A stretch of 64,000 nt of DNA, taken from NCBI RefSeq assembly GCF_900176005.1, contig NZ_LT838272.1, forward strand, positions 1,631,587 through 1,695,586, in the 5' to 3' direction. The notes beneath the pieces are model-generated. The model searched no databases. It saw only the letters and a list, made by a program, of their open reading frames with translations, and was not told where the DNA came from. This document shows, piece after piece, positions 7,395-15,349 of the stretch; the stretch's first letter is position 1; the number at the start of each line of letters is the position of its first letter. Source of the stretch: Thermanaeromonas toyohensis ToBE. Lineage in GTDB: Bacteria; Bacillota; DSM-521; Neomoorellales; Neomoorellaceae. The position numbers and the translations under genes were made by a program.

Positions 7395-7917
7395 AGAGTT
7401 AAGCCTGGTAAAAAATGCGAAAGTGCGTCAATTTGTAGAAGCCTGTTTAAGGGACGCGCCGGAGTATTTCTGGCGCGTCCCCGCTTCTTCCTCCGGGAAG
7501 TATCATCCTGGGTGGGCGCAGGGGGAGGGCGGGCTGGTGAGGCACACGAAGGCGGCCGTCAGGGTGGCTCTAGACCTGCTGCGCGCATACCCCCACTTAG
7601 AAAAGAGCCGCGACTTTATCGTCGCGGCCCTGCTCCTGCACGACACTCTCAAGCACGGGACAGGCGAAGGGCGTACGGTGAAGGAGCACCCTTTGCTGCC
7701 GGAGCAGTATTACAGGGCCCACACGAAACTCATAGGCCGCAGGGCGTATAAAAAGGTAATGGCCCTTATCAGAGGGCACATGGGCATATGGGGGCCGGTG
7801 AAGCCGCGGATAGGTTTGTTTTCCAGACTTAGTGTGGTCGAGCTGGTACACTTGGCGGACTACATAGCAAGCCGGAAGTGGTGCTCACTGGGAAAGAGCG
7901 GCCAGGAAGGAGAGTGA
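7366..7917 (+). CDS. HD-domain hydrolase
   Basis: A 183-residue protein with an HD-type metal-dependent phosphohydrolase layout: GGLVRHTKAAV around residue 57 supplies the first His, ALLLHDTLKHG around residue 85 supplies the HD pair, and later RGHM and HLADYI supply further ligands. This arrangement resembles the C-terminal HD domain of YhaM-type exonucleases, without the OB domain. The substrate cannot be told from sequence; a nucleotide or nucleic acid is likely. ATG 7366 overlaps the upstream gene, and the stop overlaps the start of the next gene. Confidence 0.85.
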   Translation: MLVGPEILGEELSLVKNAKVRQFVEACLRDAPEYFWRVPASSSGKYHPGWAQGEGGLVRHTKAAVRVALDLLRAYPHLEKSRDFIVAALLLHDTLKHGTGEGRTVKEHPLLPEQYYRAHTKLIGRRAYKKVMALIRGHMGIWGPVKPRIGLFSRLSVVELVHLADYIASRKWCSLGKSGQEGE

Positions 7918-7919
7918 CG

Positions 7920-8570
7920 GTGGTGGAACGCACGCAATACCGGTCGTTTCTGGCCGGATCAGTGAGGATGAGTGAAGAAGCCTGCAGGAAGCTGGAGCTA
8001 GCACTGGTGATGACCAATGAAGGTCCGGTAGGGGTTTCAGAATATCTGGAGCTGACCTACTGCAACGGCAGGGTATACGTCCGGGGGTGGTGCGCTACGC
8101 CTGACGACCTTTATCGCGCAATGGTAGAAGAAATAGCCCGGCACAAAGACGTGGACGACATAGACGAGCTGGACTGTACGCAGTATTGGAACGGGGTTCT
8201 GGATGCCTGTGGCCGGTATTATGTAGGCCGCGGGCGGTGGTGCTACGTCGCAGGGGAAGTTCCTCCGGCTCCTTCTGAAGGTGGTCTGTGCTGGCAGAAA
8301 GTGGGACTAAAGGGCGAAAACAAGCTGGAGCTCCTGGGATGGTGTACTGAGAAGGCGCTCCGGGAACTGGGCCCCGGTTCTGTTGATGACGCCGTCGACT
8401 GGGGAGACCTGCACTGTATAGATGCTTTTATGTGCAGTGAGCCTGACAACGAACGCTGGGTCGTAATTGTTGCAAAGACCGCTCCGGATGCCTGCCGGTT
8501 GCAGTTCGCTGTCCGCGAGAAGCTGGCTGCTATGGGCTTTGAAAATGTGGAGGTCATCACGGAGTGGTAA
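7920..8570 (+). CDS. Hypothetical protein, three-member family, member 1
   Basis: A 216-residue product from GTG 7920 (AAGGAGAG upstream). The first 130 residues align with the proteins at 9078 and 9469: an N-terminal block like YRSFLAGSVRMSEEA and a conserved GRYYVGRGRWCYVAGEVPP block. This member alone has about 85 additional C-terminal residues. No known family recognised. Three copies in 2 kb suggest local duplication and divergence. Confidence 0.78.
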   Translation: MVERTQYRSFLAGSVRMSEEACRKLELALVMTNEGPVGVSEYLELTYCNGRVYVRGWCATPDDLYRAMVEEIARHKDVDDIDELDCTQYWNGVLDACGRYYVGRGRWCYVAGEVPPAPSEGGLCWQKVGLKGENKLELLGWCTEKALRELGPGSVDDAVDWGDLHCIDAFMCSEPDNERWVVIVAKTAPDACRLQFAVREKLAAMGFENVEVITEW

Positions 8571-8610
8571 TTCTCTGGTCGAGTAGATGGTTAACAGACA
8601 GATTGGTCGG

Positions 8611-8649
8611 GGGGAGGTGGGGCGCTCCTTCAGGGGCGCCGCAGTAATG
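8611..8649 (+). promoter_or_regulatory. SD-hairpin-start element 1
   Basis: SD GGGGAGGTG at 8611-8619. Arms GGCGCTCC (8621-8628) and GGGGCGCC (8633-8640) pair over 8 bp with one G-T and a TTCA loop. ATG is at 8647. The true SD-ATG distance is 27 nt; with the hairpin looped out it is 7 nt. Confidence 0.65.
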
Positions 8650-9054
8650 AATTTGAACCTGAACCTGGCGGAACTCAGCCTGGACGAACTGAAGGCGCTG
8701 TCGGCTGCTGTAGCGGAAGAAATAAAACGCCGTTTAAGGGTCGGAGAAGGAATAGAAATCGTGCTGGAGACTGACGGGTGGTACGACCCGCGCAAGAACG
8801 GCGGGGCATACGTGGCAATTGTCAGGGACAGGCCCGGCGGCGGAGTAGAAAGAGAATTTGTAGACCCAGTTCAGAAGGTGTATGACAGCAAGCGCCGGAA
8901 GTACCGCGCCAAGTGGGTGTTCAGGGCGCTGCCCGGGACACGGATAGAGGCGCGCATCAGGAGCGGGTCGTGGAGAAACGAGCACCGCGACTACTACGTT
9001 GTGGGCCCGGACGGCTTGCGGGAAGCATCACAGGGAGAAGTCTTGGGGCTGTAA
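8647..9054 (+). CDS. Hypothetical protein
   Basis: A 135-residue product. A helical N-terminus (ELSLDELKALSAAVAEEIKRRL) of the kind seen in small DNA-associated or dimerising proteins is followed by a basic beta-rich domain. ATG 8647 has no SD in the usual place; the SD is beyond the hairpin. The in-frame ATG 8587 has no SD at all. No family recognised. Confidence 0.72.
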   Translation: MNLNLNLAELSLDELKALSAAVAEEIKRRLRVGEGIEIVLETDGWYDPRKNGGAYVAIVRDRPGGGVEREFVDPVQKVYDSKRRKYRAKWVFRALPGTRIEARIRSGSWRNEHRDYYVVGPDGLREASQGEVLGL

Positions 9055-9077
9055 GTCTTTTAGGGGGGACCTTAAGG

Positions 9078-9455
9078 ATGGGGTGCTCTTACACGCTTTC
9101 AGGGAAGATCAAGATGAGCAGGTGGGCGTGCGAAGTTCTTAAGGAAAGTACAATCGGCTTTCCCGACGACCCTATTCCGGTAGTTGAGTATGTCAAGATA
9201 GAATATCTCGACGGCCAAGGGCAGGTATATCTGTTCAGGCAAGGCACGGAGTGCTGGGATGAGTGGCTTGACGAGGAACTGGTAGCGCTGATAGCGCGGT
9301 TGAAGGATCGCCCGGGTATAGACTTCCTTGATTGCAAAGGGAAGGATCTTGAAGATTTTGGGCGGTTTTATATTGACTGTGGCCGCTGGTGCTACGTGGG
9401 GGCGGAAATTCCTCCGGTTCCTCCTGGAGACGATCCGCGCTGGCAGAAAGTTTAG
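9078..9455 (+). CDS. Hypothetical protein, three-member family, member 2
   Basis: A 125-residue paralogue of the proteins at 7920 and 9469, with the shared block GRFYIDCGRWCYVGAEIPP. ATG 9078 has AGGGGGGACC about 10 nt upstream. It lacks the long C-terminal extension of member 1. Function unknown. Confidence 0.75.
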   Translation: MGCSYTLSGKIKMSRWACEVLKESTIGFPDDPIPVVEYVKIEYLDGQGQVYLFRQGTECWDEWLDEELVALIARLKDRPGIDFLDCKGKDLEDFGRFYIDCGRWCYVGAEIPPVPPGDDPRWQKV

Positions 9456-9468
9456 GGAGGCATTCTGA

Positions 9469-9906
9469 ATGCCAACGACGAACCTGATGGGTTACCGTTC
9501 TCTGCTGGGCGGGACAATCAGAATGACGAAAACAGCATACGAAAGGCTTAGAAGGGCTATTAAAAGAGAAGTCGTAACGCCCAACGGATCCACTGGGGTA
9601 GGGGAGTATCTTGATTTTGCGTACCGCGATGGGGTGCTGTACGTCCGCGGCAGCAATACTACCCGGGATAATCTTTTTGATAGGGTAGTAGGACTTCTAG
9701 CGCGCTGTAAAGATATAGATGGCATAGATAAACTTGACCATATGGACCTTAATGATGGCATTCCGGGTCGGTTTGGGCGGTACTACGTTGATTGCGGGCA
9801 GTGGTGTTATGTGGCGGGTAAAATACCCGGGCCACCGCGCGCTGGTAGCCGCGCGTGGAATGAAGCAAAACTTCCCAAGATGATCTTTTTGGTGAAATGG
9901 AGGTAA
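9469..9906 (+). CDS. Hypothetical protein, three-member family, member 3
   Basis: A 145-residue paralogue with YRSLLGGTIRMTKTA near the N-terminus and GRYYVDCGQWCYVAGKIP near residue 110. ATG 9469 follows TTAGGGAGG, 13 nt after the stop of member 2. The strongly conserved Trp-Cys-Tyr core in all three suggests a structural or binding site, but there is no family match to name. Confidence 0.75.
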   Translation: MPTTNLMGYRSLLGGTIRMTKTAYERLRRAIKREVVTPNGSTGVGEYLDFAYRDGVLYVRGSNTTRDNLFDRVVGLLARCKDIDGIDKLDHMDLNDGIPGRFGRYYVDCGQWCYVAGKIPGPPRAGSRAWNEAKLPKMIFLVKWR

Positions 9907-9937
9907 GGCTAACAGGCTGATACGGGAAGGATGTTCT

Positions 9938-9983
9938 GCATGCGGGGGCGCTGCTTGAGTGGTGGAGGCGGCGCCCCGCATGC
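9938..9983 (+). other. Long intergenic hairpin
   Basis: GCATGCGGGGGCGC (9938-9951) pairs with GCGCCCCGCATGC (9971-9983), one G bulged. No T tract follows (TGTAAAAACAACC), and the next SD, GGAGGGG, is downstream of it. It may be an mRNA-stabilising or attenuating structure. Confidence 0.6.
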
Positions 9984-10015
9984 TGTAAAAACAACCAGGA
10001 GGGGAGCAAACTGTC

Positions 10016-10567
10016 GTGCACCTTAAAGACCTTAAGGTTAAAAACCTGTCGGCTGCGGCCATCTATGCCCAGCCGGCGTATTACAACTGGGACGAACACG
10101 ACGGGGAGTGGTACGTAGTATATCCGGTGTACGGTGAAGGACTCGAGGACGAAAACGTTTACGAGCCGATGATGAACTATTATTATCCACTCCCGCGTGT
10201 TGCAGGAGACCCGAAGCGGCTTGCAAATATCCTGCATCAGAAACACCTTCCGTTAGCGCTGGTATGTTTCCCAGAAACCAAGAGCTATGCGTTAGCCCTC
10301 ACGGCGGGCGGTATGGATCTCACGTGGGAAATTTGCTTCGGATACATTCTGGCGGGCTATTTGCCACCATTTTATTTCTGTGATTTACCCCAATATCCGG
10401 GAATGAGAGCAAATGGTTGGCGGCGGCTGGTGCTGAGCGCCTGCCGCAGGACGTGCCAGATTATAAAAAGGCAGGCTGCGTCCAGGCTTTATTATCTAAA
10501 AGCTGAACGTTTTTTCGGGAACACAAGGAAGAATACCGAACGGGAGGTGATGGCACCCGGGGCTTAA
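10016..10567 (+). CDS. Hypothetical protein
   Basis: A 183-residue product from GTG 10016 with GGAGGGG about 10 nt upstream. The first half is Tyr/Trp-rich (NYYYPLPRVAG); the C-terminal third is basic with Cys residues (SACRRTCQIIKR). Its last codons and stop (TAA 10565) lie inside the hairpin that precedes the next gene, so translation of this gene would melt that hairpin. Function unknown. Confidence 0.72.
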   Translation: MHLKDLKVKNLSAAAIYAQPAYYNWDEHDGEWYVVYPVYGEGLEDENVYEPMMNYYYPLPRVAGDPKRLANILHQKHLPLALVCFPETKSYALALTAGGMDLTWEICFGYILAGYLPPFYFCDLPQYPGMRANGWRRLVLSACRRTCQIIKRQAASRLYYLKAERFFGNTRKNTEREVMAPGA

Positions 10568-10588
10568 AACCCGGGTGCCGGTTTTATG
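10542..10588 (+). promoter_or_regulatory. SD-hairpin-start element 2
   Basis: SD GGGAGGTG at 10542-10549. A perfect 10-bp stem pairs GGCACCCGGG (10552-10561) with CCCGGGTGCC (10570-10579), with an 8-nt loop holding the upstream gene's TAA. ATG is at 10586. The true spacing is 36 nt; looped-out spacing is 8 nt. Confidence 0.7.
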
Positions 10589-10945
10589 GGCCGGTTGAGG
10601 AAGATGGGGAGGAACCCCTATTTCGGCCGGTGGCCGATGGATGACGACCCGGCTGACTGTTTTGAGATAGGGCCGGGCAACCTTATGTGGGACCTGCGCA
10701 CGACCGAAAGGAAGGTCCTGCCGTGCACCGTCACAGTCGGGGGCTTTGTGGTTAAAGATGTGTACTTCCCCCGGGAAAAGACAGCCGCCCGGATAAAGGA
10801 GATGGCCCGGGAGGCAGTGGGGGTCTACGGGCGCAGGAGCCCTGAAGAGTATCCGGTTCCAAAAGGCGTAAAGGAGCGGTATGTGCAGTACTTCCGCTAC
10901 TGCATAGCGAAACTGCTTGCTGGTGAAGGGGGCGGGCTGCGTTGA
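10586..10945 (+). CDS. Hypothetical protein
   Basis: A 119-residue product from ATG 10586, which lies directly after the SD-hairpin element. It has a basic N-terminus (MGRLRKMGRNPYFGRW) and a helical, basic C-terminus. It overlaps the next gene by 4 nt, indicating coupling. No family recognised. Confidence 0.72.
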   Translation: MGRLRKMGRNPYFGRWPMDDDPADCFEIGPGNLMWDLRTTERKVLPCTVTVGGFVVKDVYFPREKTAARIKEMAREAVGVYGRRSPEEYPVPKGVKERYVQYFRYCIAKLLAGEGGGLR

Positions 10946-11484
10946 GCGACGCGCTGACCGATATTCGAAGGGATGAAGTGCTGGCCTCCCTGAGAAGGGA
11001 ACTCCGCAGGAAGGAAAGGGAGTTCATGGCGGAGCCTTCTCGTGAAAAAGCGGAAGAGCTGTTTTTGCTGTGGAAGAAATATTACCGGTCTCCGCACGGC
11101 TACTGGAGCGGCCCCAACAGGATGATGGCGCTCGAGCGCCTGGCCTTCTATCACGGGTGGACGCCGGAGAAGGGGCTGGGGCCGCTGCCGGCGTACTACC
11201 GGCCGAAAGATGTTGCGTTTATAGAGTTCGGGGCGGGGTTCATTTCAAATAGCTCCGCCCTCGAGGACCTGGTGGCGGACGCTATAAGGCGTGCATTTGG
11301 GGGGCCGGTAAACTACGCGAAGTATTTGGTAAAAATCACTGTAGAACCGCTCAAAAAAGTGTCGTGCGGGGAATGCCGGCTGTTCAGTGATTACTGCGGC
11401 TCCCTGCACTGCGAATCCAAGAGCCTTGACGAACTGAGGAAGAGGATTGCGGACGCGAAGTCCGCGGAAGGTCTTGTAAGGTAA
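10942..11484 (+). CDS. Hypothetical protein with C-terminal Cys cluster
   Basis: A 180-residue product starting at TTG 10942, overlapping the previous stop (TTGA). The N-terminal half is helical and charged. The C-terminus carries CGECRLFSDYCGSLHCES near residues 143-160, a four-Cys cluster likely to bind zinc or iron. No family recognised. Confidence 0.7.
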   Translation: MSDALTDIRRDEVLASLRRELRRKEREFMAEPSREKAEELFLLWKKYYRSPHGYWSGPNRMMALERLAFYHGWTPEKGLGPLPAYYRPKDVAFIEFGAGFISNSSALEDLVADAIRRAFGGPVNYAKYLVKITVEPLKKVSCGECRLFSDYCGSLHCESKSLDELRKRIADAKSAEGLVR

Positions 11485-11497
11485 AGGAGAGGTACTG

Positions 11498-11689
11498 TTG
11501 CTGTTTAATGTCTATGTCATGGGAAGCATTCAAGTTGAGGTTGAGACTGCCGAGGATGCTATAAAACGCGCTCGTGATGAGTTTGAACGCCGTCTTCGAG
11601 AAAACCTTTCTGCGTTTATGCAGGCGATTACTGTCGAGGAAGATACTCTCCTTAACCGTACCGATTACTATGATTTGCTCAACCGATGA
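11498..11689 (+). CDS. Small hypothetical protein
   Basis: A 63-residue product from TTG 11498 (AAAGGAGAGG upstream). A beta strand pair at the N-terminus (LFNVYVMGSIQVEVETAEDA) is followed by a long charged helix. It resembles small phage proteins of unknown role. It lies in the same run as its neighbours. Confidence 0.6.
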   Translation: MLFNVYVMGSIQVEVETAEDAIKRARDEFERRLRENLSAFMQAITVEEDTLLNRTDYYDLLNR

Positions 11690-11717
11690 ACCGAGAGACT
11701 TTCCCTCAAACAAACAT

Positions 11718-11763
11718 AAGGAGGTGAGCAGCGCTCGGGTTAATCCCGGGCGCCCTGCTTGTG
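11718..11763 (+). promoter_or_regulatory. SD-hairpin-start element 3
   Basis: SD AAGGAGGTG at 11718-11726. Stem GCGCTCGGG (11731-11739) with CCCGGGCGC (11745-11753), 9 bp with one wobble and a TTAAT loop. GTG start at 11761. Real spacing is 34 nt; looped-out spacing is 11 nt. The start is independently supported by the family-typical MGYTHYW N-terminus, and no other SD is near it. Confidence 0.72.
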
Positions 11764-12393
11764 GGCTATACGCATTACTGGTACCGACCCAAGGTTATAG
11801 GGAAGAAGGCCTTCAGTGCAATCGTCAGGGATTTTAAAAAGATTATCCCTGCGCTGGAGAAGGCCGGGGTAGTGCTTGCGGGACCTCTGGGCGAAGGGGA
11901 ACCGGTAATCACCACAGATATCGTTAAGTTCAACGGCTCGCGGCACTGCGGGCACCCTGCCGAGCACGAGCTCGTTATCCCGTGGCCGGCGCCGGGCGCT
12001 GGTGGGGTGTTTGCCGGGGAGCCGGTGGCGGGAACGTGGTTCGCGGGGCACCTGTTGATGACGCGGGCGTGCCCCGGGGACTGCTCGTACGAAACGTTTT
12101 ACTTCCCGCGGGTGCGTGAACTCCTTTATGAAGGAGAACAGCCGGAGGAGAACGGGCTCTGGTTCGATTTCTGCAAGACCGCGTTCAGGCCGTACGACCT
12201 GGCGGTGACTGCGTTCCTAATTATAGCCAAGCACCACCTTAAGAACAGAATTGTGGTACGCACCGACGGAGAAGATGCCCACTGGGCAGACGCCAGGCTG
12301 CTGTGCGCCATTGAGCTGGGTTACGGCTTGGGCTACGGGATTAACGAACAAAGGGAGCTCTGCGCCCAGCAGGCATCCCGTGTTGGTACGTAA
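11761..12393 (+). CDS. MGYTHYW-type phage/plasmid protein of unknown function
   Basis: A 210-residue product beginning MGYTHYWYRPK. This N-terminal signature is shared by a widespread set of uncharacterised phage and bacterial proteins, which fixes GTG 11761 as the start. Conserved-looking features include HCGHPAEHELVIPWP near residue 60, several Cys and His, and ETFYFPR near residue 105. An enzymatic fold is likely but unassigned. Its SD is separated from the start by a hairpin. Confidence 0.82.
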   Translation: MGYTHYWYRPKVIGKKAFSAIVRDFKKIIPALEKAGVVLAGPLGEGEPVITTDIVKFNGSRHCGHPAEHELVIPWPAPGAGGVFAGEPVAGTWFAGHLLMTRACPGDCSYETFYFPRVRELLYEGEQPEENGLWFDFCKTAFRPYDLAVTAFLIIAKHHLKNRIVVRTDGEDAHWADARLLCAIELGYGLGYGINEQRELCAQQASRVGT

Positions 12394-12416
12394 TACCCGC
12401 GTTGGAGGGGACGCCG

Positions 12417-12734
12417 GTGAAGGATGTTCTGGTTACGACCCCTGTCCAGCTGTTCTACTGGCTGGACAGGGGCGAGGTTGTAATGGCGGACGCTCCGCTG
12501 TTCAAGGTGCTGTTCTGGCGCTCGCAGGGGAGGTACCACATGGTGGTACAGCCCGGGTTCGCCACGGCGCTGGAGGTAACCACTCCCGAGCGGCGGGACG
12601 TGGAGCGGATGTTCAAATTCTGGTCGGACAGGGTTGAGTTTTTTGTGTCTCTGGGCGCGCGGGTAGGGAGCGAACCTGCTCCCTGGTGGAAGAAAGCTGT
12701 GGGGCGGCTGTGGTGGAAGCTCATGGGGGTCTGA
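12417..12734 (+). CDS. Hypothetical protein
   Basis: A 105-residue product. GTG 12417 is chosen because GGAGGGG lies about 7 nt upstream; TTG 12402 would place the SD inside the gene. Short alternating beta strands are followed by a basic, Trp-rich C-terminus (APWWKKAVGRLWWKLMG) that could contact membrane or nucleic acid. No family recognised. Confidence 0.68.
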   Translation: MKDVLVTTPVQLFYWLDRGEVVMADAPLFKVLFWRSQGRYHMVVQPGFATALEVTTPERRDVERMFKFWSDRVEFFVSLGARVGSEPAPWWKKAVGRLWWKLMGV

Positions 12735-12769
12735 CTGCACAAGCCGCCTTCAAAAGGAGGCTATAGGGG

Positions 12770-14164
12770 ATGTTTATAAAAAGTTTGGTCCTGGAGAACT
12801 TCAAGGGCACCCGGCAGGCCAGCTATGAATTCGGCCGGGTGAACGAAATAACCGGGGACAACGGGACGGGAAAGACCACGATAGCTGAAGCCATAGTTTT
12901 TGCGTTGTTTGGTACGACCCTCAGTGGGTCGAACAAGACCGAAGCCCTCATCCTGCAGGGGGAGGAGAAGTGCAGCGTCAGCATTGCGTTTGTTGATGGT
13001 GCCGGCAGGGAGCACGTCCTGACCCGGATCCGGGGGAAGAGCAAGCAGCTCTCCCTGACCTTAGACGGCAGGGCGGTCACCCAGCCGGACGTGGACGCCA
13101 TGATAGGCGACAGGAAGGCCTTTATGGCGGCCTTCTGGCCGACGTACGTGCTGGGCCTTTCCGATGCCGAGGCCAGGGAGTTATTCGTGGGCCTGCTGCA
13201 GTCCGTGCCTTTTGAAAAGGTCCTGGAGCAAATGGAACCCGAATACAGGGATGCCCTGGCCGGACTTGGTTTTGACGACCCGCAGAAGGCAGCTGCGAGG
13301 GTGCGGGAACAGATAAAGGCGGCCGAAAAGGAAGTTGCCAGGCTGGAGGGGGCACTGAGCGAAGCGCTGCGCGCGGCGTCGGTAGAGGTACCGGAAGGAG
13401 TAGCCCCCGAAAAAATCCGGAAGCTGCAGGAAGAATATGAGGCGCTGTCCGCTGTTGTCCAAACGGGAGCACAGGAAGAAGTTGCAGTGCTTGAGCGGGA
13501 AGTGGCAAGGTTGGCCGGTGAGTTCAAACACTTAAAAGAGCAGTACAAGTCGCTCACTCCGAGGTGGAAGCCCGGTGATAGGTGCCCGACATGCGGGCAG
13601 GTAATAGGTCCGGAAGCTCTTGCCGCAGCAGAAAGGGCCCTGGAGGCTGCGAAAAAGGAGCTTGAGCAGAGAATACGGGAGGTCGGCACCCGTGGCAAGG
13701 CCCTGCAGGAGCAGCTTAAGGCACTGAAAGAGAAACGGGGCCAGGACACCCGGGAACTGGCGGTCAGACAGAGAGAACTCCTGGAAAAGATTACAGCCGC
13801 CAGGGAACGCAATGCCGCCAGGGAAAGCATCCTGCGGCAGAAGGCGGAGGCGGTGGAGAAGGCCCGGCAGTATCAGGAGGAGCTGGAGCGCGAGGAGAAA
13901 TGGCTTGAGGAACTTCGGGCGCGGCTGCAGGCCATTACCCAGTATGCTGCAAGGCAGGCCGAACTGATGGCGTCCCAGCTTGCGGGCTACCTTAAAAGGG
14001 TTTCCGTCCAGCTTTTCGACGTGGTAAAGAGCACCGGCGAGATCAGGCCGGTGTTCAGGCTTTTATACGACGGGAAGCCGGTACAGGTGCTGTCTGCTTC
14101 GGAAAGGGTCAAGCTGGGTCTGGAAGTGGCCGCGGCAGTGAAGCAGATAACCGGCAGGGATTGA
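12770..14164 (+). CDS. Rad50/SbcC-like ATPase with zinc hook, interrupted by in-frame UGA
   Basis: A 464-residue SMC-type ATPase. Walker A GDNGTGKT is at residues 29-36; long coiled coils flank a CPTCG zinc-hook motif (Cys272, Cys275); an ABC signature-like LSASERVKLGLEVA lies near 439-453. Rad50/SbcC proteins act with a nuclease partner on DNA ends; phage versions (gp46-like) support recombination and replication. The frame stops at TGA 14162-14164 just before Walker B, but the next 48 codons continue in the same frame with PTFVDNAES, the expected Walker B region. The truncated product would lack the catalytic aspartate. Either the gene is inactivated or the UGA is read through. ATG 12770 follows AGGAGG...AGGGG. 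Confidence 0.9.
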   Translation: MFIKSLVLENFKGTRQASYEFGRVNEITGDNGTGKTTIAEAIVFALFGTTLSGSNKTEALILQGEEKCSVSIAFVDGAGREHVLTRIRGKSKQLSLTLDGRAVTQPDVDAMIGDRKAFMAAFWPTYVLGLSDAEARELFVGLLQSVPFEKVLEQMEPEYRDALAGLGFDDPQKAAARVREQIKAAEKEVARLEGALSEALRAASVEVPEGVAPEKIRKLQEEYEALSAVVQTGAQEEVAVLEREVARLAGEFKHLKEQYKSLTPRWKPGDRCPTCGQVIGPEALAAAERALEAAKKELEQRIREVGTRGKALQEQLKALKEKRGQDTRELAVRQRELLEKITAARERNAARESILRQKAEAVEKARQYQEELEREEKWLEELRARLQAITQYAARQAELMASQLAGYLKRVSVQLFDVVKSTGEIRPVFRLLYDGKPVQVLSASERVKLGLEVAAAVKQITGRD

Positions 14165-14308
14165 CCCACGTTTGTGGACAACGCGGAGAGCGTAACAAAG
14201 TTTGGCGCCCCTCCCGGCCAGCTGTTCACGGCGCGGGTGGAGGCGGGCCAGGACCTGGAAATCGCCGTGGTGGATGCGGGGCCCGAGGAGTTGAGGGAGG
14301 CTGTGTAG
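14165..14308 (+). other. In-frame Walker B continuation after the UGA
   Basis: 48 sense codons directly after TGA 14164, ending at TAG 14306-14308. They encode PTFVDNAESV (Walker B/D-loop type) and about 37 more residues, as expected for the end of a phage-type SbcC/gp46 ATPase. No frameshift is needed. A GTG at 14174 could restart translation but has no SD. Confidence 0.8.
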
Positions 14309-14362
14309 GGCCCCGCAGCCTAAAACCGGACAGGAAATTTTACTGGCGGGAGGGGATAGGCC

Positions 14363-14974
14363 GTGGCGGTAAAGCCCTGCAGCGCTCCCGGTGAGGAATT
14401 GCCGGGCAGGTGTCATTACCGCAGCCCTGATGCGGTCGGGGTCCTTGGGGGAATGCTTCATCGTTACCTCGAGCGGCTCGGCTGCTTTGACGGGCGGCTG
14501 CTGGCAGTAGTCTGTGTGGGCTCGGCGGCCTGCCCGGGCGACGACCTGGGGCCAAAGGTCGGCAGCATACTGTTAGGGCTAGGTAGTCTGCCATTCGCGC
14601 TGTACGGTACTGCCAGCGACCCGGTCCACGCCGTAAACCTCGGGGAAAAACTGGCAGAACTGGAGCGCAAATGTCCGGGTGCGGCAGTGGTAGCGGTCGA
14701 TGCCTGTCTGGGGTGGCCCCGGGACGTGGGTATGATCACCGTGGGTCCGGGGCCGCTGGTGCCCGGGAGGGGGACGGGAAAGAAGCTGCCTGCTCTGGGA
14801 GACGTCTCGATAACCGGAACAGTCGGGGCATATGTTCACGATGCGTTCTTCAGCCTGTTAATAACAGACCCCGTTCTGGTCAAAGACCTGGCTGAATGTA
14901 TTGCAAAGATCATTTGTTTTGGGGTGGGTTTGGGCCGTGCTGCAGGCGAGTGCGGCATGGCCGCGAGTAGCTAG
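14363..14974 (+). CDS. YyaC/DUF1256-like protein
   Basis: A 203-residue protein matching the layout of the YyaC (DUF1256) family, which is related to hydrogenase-maturation and GPR-type proteases and is usually encoded by endospore formers. Visible features are VCVGSAACPGDDLGPKVG near residue 50, LYGTASDPVHAVNL near 80, AVVAVDACLGWPRDVG near 112 and GPGPLVPGRGTGKKLP near 128. GTG 14363 follows GGGAGGGGAT. Finding it on a mobile element is unusual; it could affect host spore formation, but its biochemical role is unknown even in the chromosomal family. Confidence 0.85.
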   Translation: MAVKPCSAPGEELPGRCHYRSPDAVGVLGGMLHRYLERLGCFDGRLLAVVCVGSAACPGDDLGPKVGSILLGLGSLPFALYGTASDPVHAVNLGEKLAELERKCPGAAVVAVDACLGWPRDVGMITVGPGPLVPGRGTGKKLPALGDVSITGTVGAYVHDAFFSLLITDPVLVKDLAECIAKIICFGVGLGRAAGECGMAASS

Positions 14975-14990
14975 AAAGGAGGGCATGCCT

Positions 14991-15332
14991 GTGGCGGACT
15001 CTATCAGGCGGGTCTTGCTCGGGCAGGTGGCCGTGGATTCCGGGCACCTGCTGATTATGGACCCGCTATATATTAGCAGGCTTGAGGAAGCGGCGCGTGG
15101 CACCGGGAAAACGGTGTCGGAGGTAGCGCTGGACATAGCCTACCGGTGTGCTTCCGGGAAGCACCTGGGGGGACAGGTGAACTTCCCGAACGGAGTCTCT
15201 GGGATGGCGGTTGCCTTCCAGTCGGGTATCGGAGACGGCGTTTACCCGGTGATAGGGCACGTTAAAAACCTGCGCGGGTGGGGCGAACGCCTCATAAGGG
15301 TGGAGATAGGTCTCGGGCACGTGCTGATGTAA
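14991..15332 (+). CDS. Hypothetical protein (VDSG..LLIMDP type)
   Basis: A 113-residue product. GTG 14991 is chosen because AAGGAGGG lies 6 nt before it; ATG 14985 abuts the SD. The segment VAVDSGHLLIMDPLYI resembles the start of small phage-borne proteins of unknown function that share 'DSGQL.I.DP.Y'. Gly-rich beta C-terminus (PNGVSGMAVAFQSGIGDGVYPV). Role unknown. Confidence 0.72.
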   Translation: MADSIRRVLLGQVAVDSGHLLIMDPLYISRLEEAARGTGKTVSEVALDIAYRCASGKHLGGQVNFPNGVSGMAVAFQSGIGDGVYPVIGHVKNLRGWGERLIRVEIGLGHVLM

Positions 15333-15349
15333 CAGACGCGGCGGGGCGC

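Noticed and set aside
12823-13830. 335-residue minus-strand frame opposite the Rad50-like gene
   Set aside because: Low-complexity Ser/Arg-rich translation typical of the antisense of a GC-rich coding gene; the + strand has clear ATPase motifs.
14162-14164. Selenocysteine at the UGA
   Set aside because: The position before Walker B has no Cys or Sec in SMC-type ATPases, and no SECIS-like hairpin is evident directly downstream.
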